Both the position numbers and the translations under genes were made by a program. A stretch of 64,000 nt of DNA from an uncultured Lachnospiraceae bacterium (GTDB lineage: Bacteria; Bacillota; Clostridia; Lachnospirales; Lachnospiraceae), in assembly GCA_910579615.1 (NCBI GenBank), contig CAJTUA010000004.1, forward strand, positions 1 through 64,000. The letters are read 5' to 3'. This document shows, piece by piece, positions 49,532 through 58,409 of this stretch. Position 1 is the stretch's first letter, and each line of letters begins with the position of its first letter. The notes beneath the pieces were generated by a model, which did not search any database, was not told where the DNA came from, and saw only the letters and a list, made by a program, of their open reading frames with translations.

Positions 49532-52306
49532 TTAAAATTTCGGTCTTCCGCACAGCAATCCCCTGCTGCCGGAAGCAAGGTAAAATACGCCCGCCTCCCT
49601 CCGGTCACCACATATTGCACGGATTTCACCGAACATCTGCCCTTCGTCATTGATACGCTCCCACGTAGCAGCATTGTCAAAGGAACGGTAAAAACCGTAG
49701 GTTCCATCCATGCGGCCAACCATGTAGATGGTTTTTTCATCACATGCAATTGCATGTTCCATATTTTCTCCATCTCTTTGGGAACGCCCGTATATTTGTC
49801 TGCCACAGCCAAGCCCCACACAGCGCGCATAGTCCCCCGGCAGGGTCAGGCATTCCATTTCCCAGTGCGGCTCTGCATTTGCCTGCTGCCCAAAGCGCTC
49901 TGTGAGGTTCTCCCGTCCAAACTGCCCTGCTTTGTCCAGCAGCCTGAGCCGATACAGCCCGCTCTCCTGCACCGCAAGATACAGGACACCTTCATCCGTA
50001 TAATCCACTGTAACCTGACAATTTACTGACCAGTGGGAAAACAAGGTTTTTGGAAAATTTTCCGGCGCTTTCGTTTCATAAAAGCATTCACCGCAATCGC
50101 TGCTAAGGAAAATCCTTCCGCCATCCGCAAATGCATACATCCGCTTTGGACTGACGCGGTCGGCGTATGGATGAACAAAAACCGGCTGTGCAAGCGGCTT
50201 TCCTTCACGCTCAAAAAACCGGCTGGCATACCATTTCCTGCCTTTCGCTCCCACTGCCGCCCTCTTTTCCTGTTCCTTCCCTGGCAAACCCAATCCATCT
50301 GGTTCCTGTCCATTTTCTCCTATATCCGCCCGCGGCACTATATCCATATAAACAACACAATCCGACGCAAAGCCCCCGCGCCCCGCAACCGCCCAGAGCA
50401 CCCTTCTCCCATCCGCCGTAACCGCCACATAACCCGCATCCGTATTCGGGCGTTTAATACCTTCAACCAATGCATCAAGTTTTTGTGAAATTCCCTCCGG
50501 GTATGGCAGATGCATAAAATGCCGCCCCTGGTCATAGGAGAGCAGCGCGCCCCCTTTCGTCCTACCCGACCAGTTCCCACGCGCGCCGGTCACTAACATG
50601 TTTGGATACTGCTCCGGAAAATCCGCATTCAGGCAGGTAATATAGCGGTCGCCCTTTTCATCCGCGAAAGAATTTTCGCATTGCCTGTACGGGTCAGAAA
50701 AAGAAAATCCGCCCAAATCTCCCACGATATCCACAACCCGCACACTCCCCGCCGGAAGTGAATATACATTCAGGTGCACTGTCTCCTCAAGACCTTCGCA
50801 GTCCGGGCAACAGGCAAGAAGGCGGTCTGCCCATGGCGCGCCGGGCTCCCCTTCCGGAAACCGCCCGCACGCCATGCCCTTTTTTTCTGCAGACAGCCAC
50901 CTTCGCACCGCGTCAAGCCCCTCGCACCGAAAAATCCCCGTTCCGGTTGTAACATAAGCCTCGTCCGGGTGGTGCGGATTGATTTTGATATCGGACAGCC
51001 AGTGCAAAATCGAGCCGCCCCCATTGTACTCCGGCTTCATATAGGAAACCTCCCCCGGGGAGAACCTCCCAACCGCAAGACCGCAGAGTACCGGAAGCCA
51101 ATGCTCCCCGGCGTCCATGCTTGCAAAAACCGCATCCGCCCCCTTCACACTCCCGGTTGAACAAAGCAGCAGCCCTTTGCAATAATCAATTCCGCTGATT
51201 CCGCCGGAAAGCAGGCGTGTGCGCGTATCTGCCTGCTCCTTTGGCGGCAGCAACCCGCCAAGCACCTTTTTTGCTTCCTCCGAAAAGCCATCCGTAAGCA
51301 GCCTTTCGTCAACCGGGGTAACATCTTCCGCCAATATTTCCGGCACGGCATTTTTCCATCCGTCACTTTCCGGCAGTGGCGGTTCCTCAAAAATCCGGTA
51401 ACGCCAAACGCGTCCGTCCCGGCAGCTCCCGGTATCAAAGCTGTAGCTGTCAAACCCCGCGCAGTGCCTGCCCTCCGTCTCCATAAAGGTCACATAAAGA
51501 AAGATGCCATCCTGGCAGCAATGCTGCGGCACAAAACCCGCAATTCCATCAAAACCGCCCGCCGAGCGCGGCACAGGCAATTTTTTAAAATGCTCCCCCG
51601 CATCGTATGAAATGTAGAGCACCTCGCCGCGCATGTTTTCTGAAACCCGGTTTGCCGCGCCATTGCAGCCAACGATTAGCATATCGTCCTTCTTCCATAA
51701 AAAAGTCAGGTTCTGTTCCGGTGCCGGAAGGTTTTTTGCACGCTCCTGCTTCGTTTGTTCCGGCACGGCATTTCCCACGTTCTCCTGCCCTGCCCGCCCC
51801 TGCGCAGGATTCCCTGCAGGTTCGCTGCAATCCTTTACAAAAAGCTGCCGCCAGTTCTCCCCCTCGTCCTGTGAGCGCCACAGCCCGGCGCTCTGCGAGG
51901 CAAAATAAAGCACCCCATCCTCACAGCATAACCGCTCCCCGGTCGAGCGCCCCGGCATATTTCCGTGTACCTGGCATGGCAGCGGCTTTAAGACAAAATT
52001 CTCCCCCGCATCATATGAAACCATCAGATAGCCGTGCTCCCCGCGGCGCGTGCCGCATACGGCATACAGGTAGCCCGGATGCGTAGCATCCACTGCAATC
52101 GAGAGCGGATAGGTCGGGGCAAGCTCCTCCGAAGTCACATCATCATTCAGCGGAATCCAGCAGCGCCGTCCAAAATCCCTCCGGTAAAGCCCCCCGATAT
52201 CCGTCCGCGCATACATGCGCTCCTGTGCCTGCTCAAAAAGCAGCCCGGTTACAAAACCGCCGCCCGGAATCGGGCAATTCTTATATTCATACGCAATCTG
52301 CTTCAT
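49532..52306 (-). CDS. GH74-like glycoside hydrolase (xyloglucanase-type beta-propeller), no signal peptide
   Basis: The 924-aa protein opens with PGGGFVTGLLFEQAQERMYA and RTDIGGLYRRDFGRRCWIPL, the signature of the GH74 family, and continues as a long series of BNR-like Asp-box repeats (SYDAGENF, SQDEGENWRQL, SMDAGEHWLPV, SYDQGRHF, SFDNAATWERI) that build two seven-bladed propellers. GH74 members are endo-xyloglucanases or oligo-xyloglucan hydrolases. It lacks a signal peptide, so it should act in the cytoplasm on imported oligosaccharides. GGAGG precedes its ATG. It lies 230 bp after a GH105-like gene on the same strand. Substrate is unproven. Confidence 0.82.
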   Translation of the reverse strand: MKQIAYEYKNCPIPGGGFVTGLLFEQAQERMYARTDIGGLYRRDFGRRCWIPLNDDVTSEELAPTYPLSIAVDATHPGYLYAVCGTRRGEHGYLMVSYDAGENFVLKPLPCQVHGNMPGRSTGERLCCEDGVLYFASQSAGLWRSQDEGENWRQLFVKDCSEPAGNPAQGRAGQENVGNAVPEQTKQERAKNLPAPEQNLTFLWKKDDMLIVGCNGAANRVSENMRGEVLYISYDAGEHFKKLPVPRSAGGFDGIAGFVPQHCCQDGIFLYVTFMETEGRHCAGFDSYSFDTGSCRDGRVWRYRIFEEPPLPESDGWKNAVPEILAEDVTPVDERLLTDGFSEEAKKVLGGLLPPKEQADTRTRLLSGGISGIDYCKGLLLCSTGSVKGADAVFASMDAGEHWLPVLCGLAVGRFSPGEVSYMKPEYNGGGSILHWLSDIKINPHHPDEAYVTTGTGIFRCEGLDAVRRWLSAEKKGMACGRFPEGEPGAPWADRLLACCPDCEGLEETVHLNVYSLPAGSVRVVDIVGDLGGFSFSDPYRQCENSFADEKGDRYITCLNADFPEQYPNMLVTGARGNWSGRTKGGALLSYDQGRHFMHLPYPEGISQKLDALVEGIKRPNTDAGYVAVTADGRRVLWAVAGRGGFASDCVVYMDIVPRADIGENGQEPDGLGLPGKEQEKRAAVGAKGRKWYASRFFEREGKPLAQPVFVHPYADRVSPKRMYAFADGGRIFLSSDCGECFYETKAPENFPKTLFSHWSVNCQVTVDYTDEGVLYLAVQESGLYRLRLLDKAGQFGRENLTERFGQQANAEPHWEMECLTLPGDYARCVGLGCGRQIYGRSQRDGENMEHAIACDEKTIYMVGRMDGTYGFYRSFDNAATWERINDEGQMFGEIRAICGDRREAGVFYLASGSRGLLCGRPKF

Positions 52307-52536
52307 TTTCCCTCCGAATCCTGTCGTTCATTTTTCCTCCAACAATCTTGCATCCCGGAACAAATCTTTCCCTTTCCCTGCATAAAACCAGGCAGGGCTG
52401 CTGCACCAAGCATCAAATATACTTTTCCCAGTGCGACAGCCCCGCCATCCTGAAACCATAGTCTTCTCTTTGTCACATTTCAAACGATGCGAACCCGCAA
52501 TTCCGTATGCACGCATCCTTTTCGTTGATACCGCTT

Positions 52537-53559
52537 TTACATCCTCTGCACATACCCTGCAAGCAGCGCCAGAGCCAGTCCCTGCCCCCAGCCCTGAATC
52601 CAGCTTTTTGGCACCTGCTTATACCCCTGTGCATCCTTCATCACCGCCGTGCCGCCCGACACATTCAATACCCTGCCGTCCGCCGTAATATTAGCAAGCA
52701 CACCCGTAACCGCCCGCTTTACATATTCCAGATGCAGCGGGTTGGCATTGTCAAGCATCGCCGCCGCAATGCCGCAGGTGGCGGAAACTTCTTCATAAGC
52801 GCTTTCATCGTCCAGAATCGTGCGCCACAGCCCGTTCTCCGACTGCAAAAATTTCAGCGCCGCCAGCTGGTCGCGCAGCGAACACTCCACCTCCATGCAC
52901 TGCGGGTAGAGATACCAGTCGGAAAGCAGTTTTTTTACCTGCGCCATCGTATAAGCCGCCCATGCGTTCGCGCGCCCCCAGTGGATTGCTGACATATGGC
53001 TGTCTGCCACATGGCTGTAGCCGTGATACCACAGCCCGTTCTCCTTATTCTGCAGATATTGGATATGCCAGTAATACTGATTCAGCGCATCCTGGATGAT
53101 TTCCTCATCCTTTTCCATCACGCCGACACGCAGCAGGAAAAATGCCGCCATAAACAAGGTGTCCGCCCAGCATTGCTCCGGAAAATCATTTTCGGACGAA
53201 ACCGTATGCTGCAGCACCCGGTCGCCGAAGCGCAGCGCGTCCTCGCGCAGATACTTCACCTTGGATTTTATAATGTCATGGTAAAATTCCTCCCCGGTCT
53301 GCTGATAGAGTGTCAGCATTGTATGCCCCATCGCGCAGGTATTGACATTCCAGGCAGGCAGTCCGAGCTTTTGGTATTTCTTCGTCCACTCCGCAAGAAA
53401 ATCCAGATACTCCTGCTTTTTTGTCAGTTCCCACGCACAGCAGATTCCGTAGTACGCCACGCCGCATGGCCACTCCCAGGTCAGATCCATCGTCATGGTC
53501 TTTTTTATGACGGCATCCATAACAGAAAGCAGTTTTTCCTTTGAAAGATTCCCTTCCAT
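52537..53559 (-). CDS. GH105/GH88-like unsaturated glucuronyl/galacturonyl hydrolase
   Basis: The 340-aa (alpha/alpha)6-barrel protein has TWEWPCGVAYYGICCAW near the N-terminus, the catalytic aspartate in QCWADTLFMAAFFLLR, and YHGYSHVADSHMSAIHWGRA with NAWAAYTMAQ. These match the YteR/YesR-like GH105 family, which removes unsaturated uronic acid ends from pectin- or rhamnogalacturonan-derived oligosaccharides in the cytoplasm. No signal peptide. GGGGGA precedes the ATG. It precedes the GH74-like gene, so the two may serve one plant-glycan uptake pathway. The specific polymer is not clear. Confidence 0.85.
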   Translation of the reverse strand: MEGNLSKEKLLSVMDAVIKKTMTMDLTWEWPCGVAYYGICCAWELTKKQEYLDFLAEWTKKYQKLGLPAWNVNTCAMGHTMLTLYQQTGEEFYHDIIKSKVKYLREDALRFGDRVLQHTVSSENDFPEQCWADTLFMAAFFLLRVGVMEKDEEIIQDALNQYYWHIQYLQNKENGLWYHGYSHVADSHMSAIHWGRANAWAAYTMAQVKKLLSDWYLYPQCMEVECSLRDQLAALKFLQSENGLWRTILDDESAYEEVSATCGIAAAMLDNANPLHLEYVKRAVTGVLANITADGRVLNVSGGTAVMKDAQGYKQVPKSWIQGWGQGLALALLAGYVQRM

Positions 53560-53726
53560 GCTGTATCCCCCTTTTTTATTTCACATGATTTCCCGCTATT
53601 TGAATCCGCAAATTTTCTTTTTTGGTGCCTGAAAAATAATCCATTCTTTTCCGAGGTACTGTGCTGCTTCACATTTTCTATGTATGTTTCCTTCTGTATT
53701 CTTCACAGGCCTGCCTTCTGCCCTGC

Positions 53727-54434
53727 TCAATCATACTCCATGCACAAAAATTTAAAACCCTCCGCCAATTTCAGCTTCCCGGCTATCTTCTCTTTGATGC
53801 GTTCGGTCATAAGCTCAACCGCAAAGAGGAAAAAATTTCCTTCCTCTTTGCGGGCGCATTTCACCCGGATAGCCAGCCCGTCATTATCACCATCAACAAA
53901 TTCCCTCGTATAATCCCCACAGGAATCTGCAATATCCGGCCATTGTGGATATTTCTTTTCCAATGCTATTTTCTCCGCCACAGTGCCGACGAGGGCATGG
54001 TAATCCATCGCGTCGCCATCACAGAAATATTCCACAAACAATCGGTAAACCTCCTCCTGGCATTCCACAATTTCCGCAGCCATGGCATCCGCAGTTTTGA
54101 TTGCAAAGCTTGTAATTTCCTCCTTCGCATCCTGCGCATCCGCATAATAAATGTAAAAAAGCTTTTCTTTGTTTTCGATATTTGCCGTAATCTTTTTTAA
54201 ACGTCCGTCGTCCGAATAATGTGCTTGTAACGTCTGCTCGAATTCCTCCTTCGGAATGCCGTATAGAATCAGTTCCCTGCGGCCTTCCCAATTCGGAACG
54301 TTGCAGGTAACAATTTCCCCGTATTCCTCATATTCAATTTCGATTGAAATTTCCTCATTTTCGTTTTGTGCAAAATCCGAAAGGCCAAATATGCCTTTCT
54401 GGTATTGCATTGGGATTATCCAACAATCTTCCAT
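53727..54434 (-). CDS. Hypothetical 235-aa protein
   Basis: No known domain is evident. The protein is acidic, soluble and rich in short beta-strand and helix segments (IIPMQYQKGIFGLSDF, IEYEEYGEIVTCNVPNWEGR, KKITANIENKEKLFYIYYAD). The ATG at 54434 has AGGAG eight bases upstream; the frame continues further upstream but without a site. It stands alone on the minus strand, divergent from the MATE gene. A relation to DUF-type immunity or SMI1-like proteins cannot be excluded. Confidence 0.65.
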   Translation of the reverse strand: MEDCWIIPMQYQKGIFGLSDFAQNENEEISIEIEYEEYGEIVTCNVPNWEGRRELILYGIPKEEFEQTLQAHYSDDGRLKKITANIENKEKLFYIYYADAQDAKEEITSFAIKTADAMAAEIVECQEEVYRLFVEYFCDGDAMDYHALVGTVAEKIALEKKYPQWPDIADSCGDYTREFVDGDNDGLAIRVKCARKEEGNFFLFAVELMTERIKEKIAGKLKLAEGFKFLCMEYD

Positions 54435-54755
54435 TTTTTTCGCTCCTCTTCTTTTTTTGTTTTGGGTTTTGCCAACATATCTCCTATTTCTCTCCCACCC
54501 CCCAAGCTCATGAATGTCCCCGCGCCGGTATGAAACCAAGCGAAACAGCGCATCCAAAAATCCCCACTTATCAAAAAATAACTCTGACTGTTTTTATCCT
54601 TGGCATAATGCACCCATGTTATGGCAATTATACCACAAACTCAATTTTTTTCAACCCTTCTCAGATTGGGGTTCTCCGTTTTCTAAATCTTTACGCCTTA
54701 CACGCCCTTTGCAACAAAGTGCAAATCCCTGGATTCTACAAAGAACAAAAAAAAC
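54435..54755. other. Intergenic region upstream of the MATE promoter
   Basis: About 320 bp without a convincing gene. It contains the start of the hypothetical gene's leader on the left and AT-rich sequence up to the MATE promoter on the right. I see no repeat or RNA gene. Confidence 0.5.
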
Positions 54756-54784
54756 TTGCATTTTTCCTCCCCCCATTATATAAT
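54756..54784 (+). promoter_or_regulatory. Promoter of the MATE gene
   Basis: TTGCAT (54756-54761) and TATAAT (54779-54784) with a 17-bp spacer. The start would be about 54791, and the transcribed leader immediately enters the terminator-like hairpin. Confidence 0.75.
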
Positions 54785-54805
54785 GGTACTGCTAATGTGT
54801 AGCCA

Positions 54806-54842
54806 AAAAGGCGTAAGTCCAATTTCCGGACTTACGCCTTTT
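54806..54842 (+). terminator. Terminator-like hairpin in the MATE leader (candidate attenuator)
   Basis: AAAAGGCGTAAGTCC pairs perfectly with GGACTTACGCCTTTT around a seven-base loop and is followed by a G-interrupted T tract. It begins some 15 nt after the expected transcription start and 80 bp before the MATE start, so most transcripts should stop here unless something relieves it. Confidence 0.75.
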
Positions 54843-54921
54843 GTGCGTGTAAAAACCGCAAAACACAGTTGATGGCACAGAACGTGTTTTCCTGCCGTCC
54901 AATTTTCAGGAGGTAATTCAA

Positions 54922-56295
54922 ATGGAACAAAAATCAATCCAAAAAATGGGCACCGCACCGATAAAAAAGCTCATGCTTTCAATGGGCTTTCCCGTCATTT
55001 TATCCATGATGCTGCAGGCGCTTTATAACATCGTAGACAGCGCCTTTGTGTCGAACATGGCGGATGGGGAGAAGGCACTGAATGCCCTTACATTGGCTTT
55101 TCCAGTGCAAATGCTGATGGTTGCAGCCGGAATTGGCACAGGCGTGGGGGTCAATGTTTTGTTGGCGAAAAGTCTTGGCGGGCAGAACCGTGAAAAAGCA
55201 TCGATGGTTGCAGGGAATGCGATTTTTCTCGGAGCTGTGATTACATTTGTCTTTCTTTTGTTTGGACTTTTCGGGGTAAAACCTTATATCACATCACAGA
55301 CTGCCAATTCTGACGTGTCGGGGATGGCAGTGCGATATTTAAGAATCTGCTGTATCTGTCCTGTCGGTGTTATATTTTTTGGTATTTTTGAAAAGCTGCT
55401 TCAGGCAACCGGGCTTACCACACATTCGACGGCAGCCCAGGTTTCCGGCGCGCTGACCAATATAATTTTAGACCCAATCATGATATACGGTCTGCTCGGA
55501 TGCCCCGCGCTTGGCGTTGCCGGTGCTGCTTACGCCACCGTCATCGGGCAGATTGTGTCCTTTGTCATTGCCCTGCTCTTCCATTTCAAATCAAACAAGA
55601 GCATTGACAAAGCGCCAAGGTATATCCGGCCACAGGCAAAGCTCATCAAAGGAATATACGCCATCGGCGTTCCTGCGATGATTGCACAGGCGCTGATGTC
55701 GATTATGACATACGGAATCAATGTGATACTTGGCCGGACGGACGAGGCTTTGGTTACTGCTTACGGACTATATTATAAAATCCAACAATTTATTCTGTTT
55801 GCCGCGTTCGGGCTTCGCGACACCATTACGCCGATTGTATCTTTCAGCCATGGAACGAGGAACAAAGAACGCATTGCGGACGGAATCCGGTATGGTATCC
55901 TGTATACATTGATTATCATGGTGATTGGCACACTCGTCCTGGAGATTTTTTCGGTTCCAATCTGTTCCGTGTTCAAGCTTTCCGGTGTGACCGAAACGCT
56001 CTGCATCAGCGCAGCCCGGATTATTTCAATCGGGTTTGTATTTGCCGGAATCAGTGTTGCGCTTCAGGGCGTATTTCAGGCATTGGGCTGCGGCGTCGCA
56101 TCCCTTGTTCTTTCGGTCTGCAGGCAGCTAATATTTGTTCTGCCAGTTGCCTGGATGTTTACCCGTTTTATTGCATCCAATCTCGGGAATGCATGGATTG
56201 TCTGGCTTACGTTCCCGATTGCCGAAATCATTACGGCAGCAATCGCGGTTGGGCTAATGTTCAAAATTTACCGGGATAAAATTGCGGTATTATAA
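54922..56295 (+). CDS. MATE-family efflux transporter
   Basis: The 457-aa protein has twelve predicted helices in two six-helix halves, with MGFPVILSMMLQALYNIVDS, AGIGTGVGVNVLLAKSLGG and PALGVAGAAYATVIGQIVSF, all typical of the DinF/NorM-like MATE group of Clostridia. It exports cationic drugs or metabolites with Na+ or H+. AGGAGG precedes the ATG. It is the only gene behind its promoter and leader hairpin. The substrate is unknown. Confidence 0.92.
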   Translation: MEQKSIQKMGTAPIKKLMLSMGFPVILSMMLQALYNIVDSAFVSNMADGEKALNALTLAFPVQMLMVAAGIGTGVGVNVLLAKSLGGQNREKASMVAGNAIFLGAVITFVFLLFGLFGVKPYITSQTANSDVSGMAVRYLRICCICPVGVIFFGIFEKLLQATGLTTHSTAAQVSGALTNIILDPIMIYGLLGCPALGVAGAAYATVIGQIVSFVIALLFHFKSNKSIDKAPRYIRPQAKLIKGIYAIGVPAMIAQALMSIMTYGINVILGRTDEALVTAYGLYYKIQQFILFAAFGLRDTITPIVSFSHGTRNKERIADGIRYGILYTLIIMVIGTLVLEIFSVPICSVFKLSGVTETLCISAARIISIGFVFAGISVALQGVFQALGCGVASLVLSVCRQLIFVLPVAWMFTRFIASNLGNAWIVWLTFPIAEIITAAIAVGLMFKIYRDKIAVL

Positions 56296-56363
56296 GACAG
56301 GTGCAGCGCTTTTCGCATCAAAAAATGCGCGCAAACTCCTGCCGCGCTGTCTTTCAAAGCGCC

Positions 56364-57236
56364 TCAAAGCTCCTTGCACCGCTCCACAATGTGGTTATAC
56401 ATCGTCCGCACCGCGGGAGCCATGAAATCCGGATCCAGCGCGGCAACCCCGATAATCCGGTATGCCTCCGGCTCCACCGGGTAGCAGTCCACCTCATACG
56501 GGATATCGCGCATAACAAGCTCCGGCATCAGGCAGATGCCAAAGCCTTTTGCCACGAGCGCAACCGTTGAAAGGTCATCCACCACATGGTAATTTGACTG
56601 GATATTCAGCGAATTTTCTTTCAAAAAATTCTGGATATCCGCGTCCGTGCTCTCGCGCTGCGTCACAAACTGGTGACTGCGCATTTCCTCGATGCGTATG
56701 GATTTCTTCCCTTCTTCTGACAGTCCTTTGGGAAGCACGCAGAGCAGCGGGTCGCGGTAAAGCGGTTCAATCGGGATATCCTTCGCACTCGAAACCGACA
56801 AAAACCCAAGGTCAACAACCCCGTTTTTAATCCAGTAAAACACATCATCGTAAGTACCCTGAAACACTTCAATTGTGATTTCCGGGTACTGTTCCCCGAA
56901 GGAATGCAGAATATCCGGCAGCCAGCTCGTGCACACGCTCGAAAAAACGCCAAGCTTGACCTTCCCGCGCTTTAGCCCGTTCAGCTCCGCAATCGCCTGC
57001 TGCAAACTCTCGTCGCTGTTTAACACAGCGTTCACATAGGGAAGCAGATGCTCCCCGTAATTGGTCAGTGTAATCCCCGATTTCCGGCGCGTAAGCACAG
57101 AAAACCCAAGCTCCTGCTCCATCGAGGAAATGGCATGGCTGATTGCCGAAGGCGTCAAACCCAAAATATCGGCAGCCTTATAAAAGCTGCCGATACCAGC
57201 GACCGTCTGAAACACCTGATATGTTAAAAGCGTCAT
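56364..57236 (-). CDS. LysR-family transcriptional regulator
   Basis: The 290-aa protein has an N-terminal winged HTH (LLTYQVFQTVAGIGSFYKAA and LTPSAISHAISSMEQELGFS) and a periplasmic-binding-protein-like effector domain (KLGVFSSVCTSWLPDILHSF onward). I chose ATG 57236, with GGGAGG seven bases upstream. It lies 138 bp after porB on the same strand, so it could be read through from the por operon or regulate it. A further clue for its target is missing. The C-terminal end lies close to the MATE terminator region, convergent to that gene. Confidence 0.9.
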   Translation of the reverse strand: MTLLTYQVFQTVAGIGSFYKAADILGLTPSAISHAISSMEQELGFSVLTRRKSGITLTNYGEHLLPYVNAVLNSDESLQQAIAELNGLKRGKVKLGVFSSVCTSWLPDILHSFGEQYPEITIEVFQGTYDDVFYWIKNGVVDLGFLSVSSAKDIPIEPLYRDPLLCVLPKGLSEEGKKSIRIEEMRSHQFVTQRESTDADIQNFLKENSLNIQSNYHVVDDLSTVALVAKGFGICLMPELVMRDIPYEVDCYPVEPEAYRIIGVAALDPDFMAPAVRTMYNHIVERCKEL

Positions 57237-57374
57237 AATCTCTCCCTCCCCATCGGGCAGGAGTATATTCCCACCCACTTATAACAAACATCCATATAAC
57301 CGGGCATCTCCTCCCATAAATCCGCAAACAGCCAGCTGCAACCGAAAAAGGAACGCAGCCAAAAACTCATCAAC

Positions 57375-58343
57375 TCACGGCAGGTCTCCCGTTTCTTTCC
57401 CATTCACCGCGCACTTATACTTCAGGTTCTCCCATCTGCGGTCTACCTCCGCCTGGAACTGCGCAATCAAATCCTCCTTGCCCGGCGCAAACAAATGTTT
57501 AAACCTGCCCTGCTCGCGCAGAAAGTCTTCAATCGGCAGCTTCTTCTTCGGCTCGTAATTTAAAATCCACGTTCCATGGTCCACCTCAAACAGCGGCCAG
57601 TAGCAGGTCTCCACCGCAAGCCTGCAGATTTTCATAATATCCGCTGTGTCATACCGCCAGCCGCGGGGACATGGCGCCATCACATTTAAAAAGCTCGCGC
57701 CCTCTGTATAAATCGCTTTTTCTGATTTCCGGTGAATATCGACAAAATTTCCCGTAAGCGTTGTCTGTGCGACATACGCTACATTGTGATCCGCGATAAT
57801 GCTTGCCAAATCCTTGCGCCCCTGCAGTTTTCCGTCCGATTTCTTCCCCACCGGGGTTGTTGTCGTATCCGCGTACATCGGGGTTGCCGAGGAGCGCTGA
57901 ATCCCGGTATTCATATATGCGCCGTTGTCGTAGCAGACATAGACCAGGTCATGCCCGCGCTCCATCGCGCCGGAAAGCGACTGGAAGCCGATATCATAGG
58001 TACCGCCATCGCCGCCGAAAGTAATAAATTTATAATTGACGTCCGCTGGAATCCTCCCGCGCTTTTTCAACGCCTTGTATGCCGTCTCCACGCCGGAAAG
58101 CGTCGCACCCGCATTCTCAAATGCATTGTGGATGTAGCTGTCCTCCCATGCGGTGTACGGGTACATATAGCTCGACACTTCCAGACAGCCAGTCGCATTG
58201 CCGATTACGGCGTGGTCGCCCTCATGAAGCCCGCGCAGCACCGCGCGCACCGCAATCGTCGCACCGCAGCCCGCGCACATGCGGTGTCCCGGTGCCAGGC
58301 GCTCCGGTTTTTTCATCATTTCTTTTAAACTGTAATCACTCAA
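57375..58343 (-). CDS. porB: Pyruvate:ferredoxin oxidoreductase beta subunit (TPP-binding)
   Basis: About 322 residues with HRMCAGCGATIAVRAV, IGNATGCLEVSSYMYPYTAW, ITFGGDGGTYDIGFQSLSGA and CYDNGAYMNTGIQRSSAT, the thiamine diphosphate domain of the two-oxoacid:ferredoxin oxidoreductase family. It decarboxylates pyruvate and passes electrons to the iron-sulfur subunit. I favour a TTG start at 58343, with AGGAGG eight bases upstream; ATG 58382 is an in-frame alternative with no good site. It follows porA by 66 bp and closes the four-gene operon. KLGK-type insertions seen in single-chain PFOR are absent, confirming the four-subunit type. Confidence 0.93.
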   Translation of the reverse strand: MSDYSLKEMMKKPERLAPGHRMCAGCGATIAVRAVLRGLHEGDHAVIGNATGCLEVSSYMYPYTAWEDSYIHNAFENAGATLSGVETAYKALKKRGRIPADVNYKFITFGGDGGTYDIGFQSLSGAMERGHDLVYVCYDNGAYMNTGIQRSSATPMYADTTTTPVGKKSDGKLQGRKDLASIIADHNVAYVAQTTLTGNFVDIHRKSEKAIYTEGASFLNVMAPCPRGWRYDTADIMKICRLAVETCYWPLFEVDHGTWILNYEPKKKLPIEDFLREQGRFKHLFAPGKEDLIAQFQAEVDRRWENLKYKCAVNGKETGDLP

Positions 58344-58409
58344 TTTGTCCGCCTCCTGATTTTTTGCGGTTTTCCCCTTCATCCGGCATTTGCATGTGAC
58401 AGGTACATC

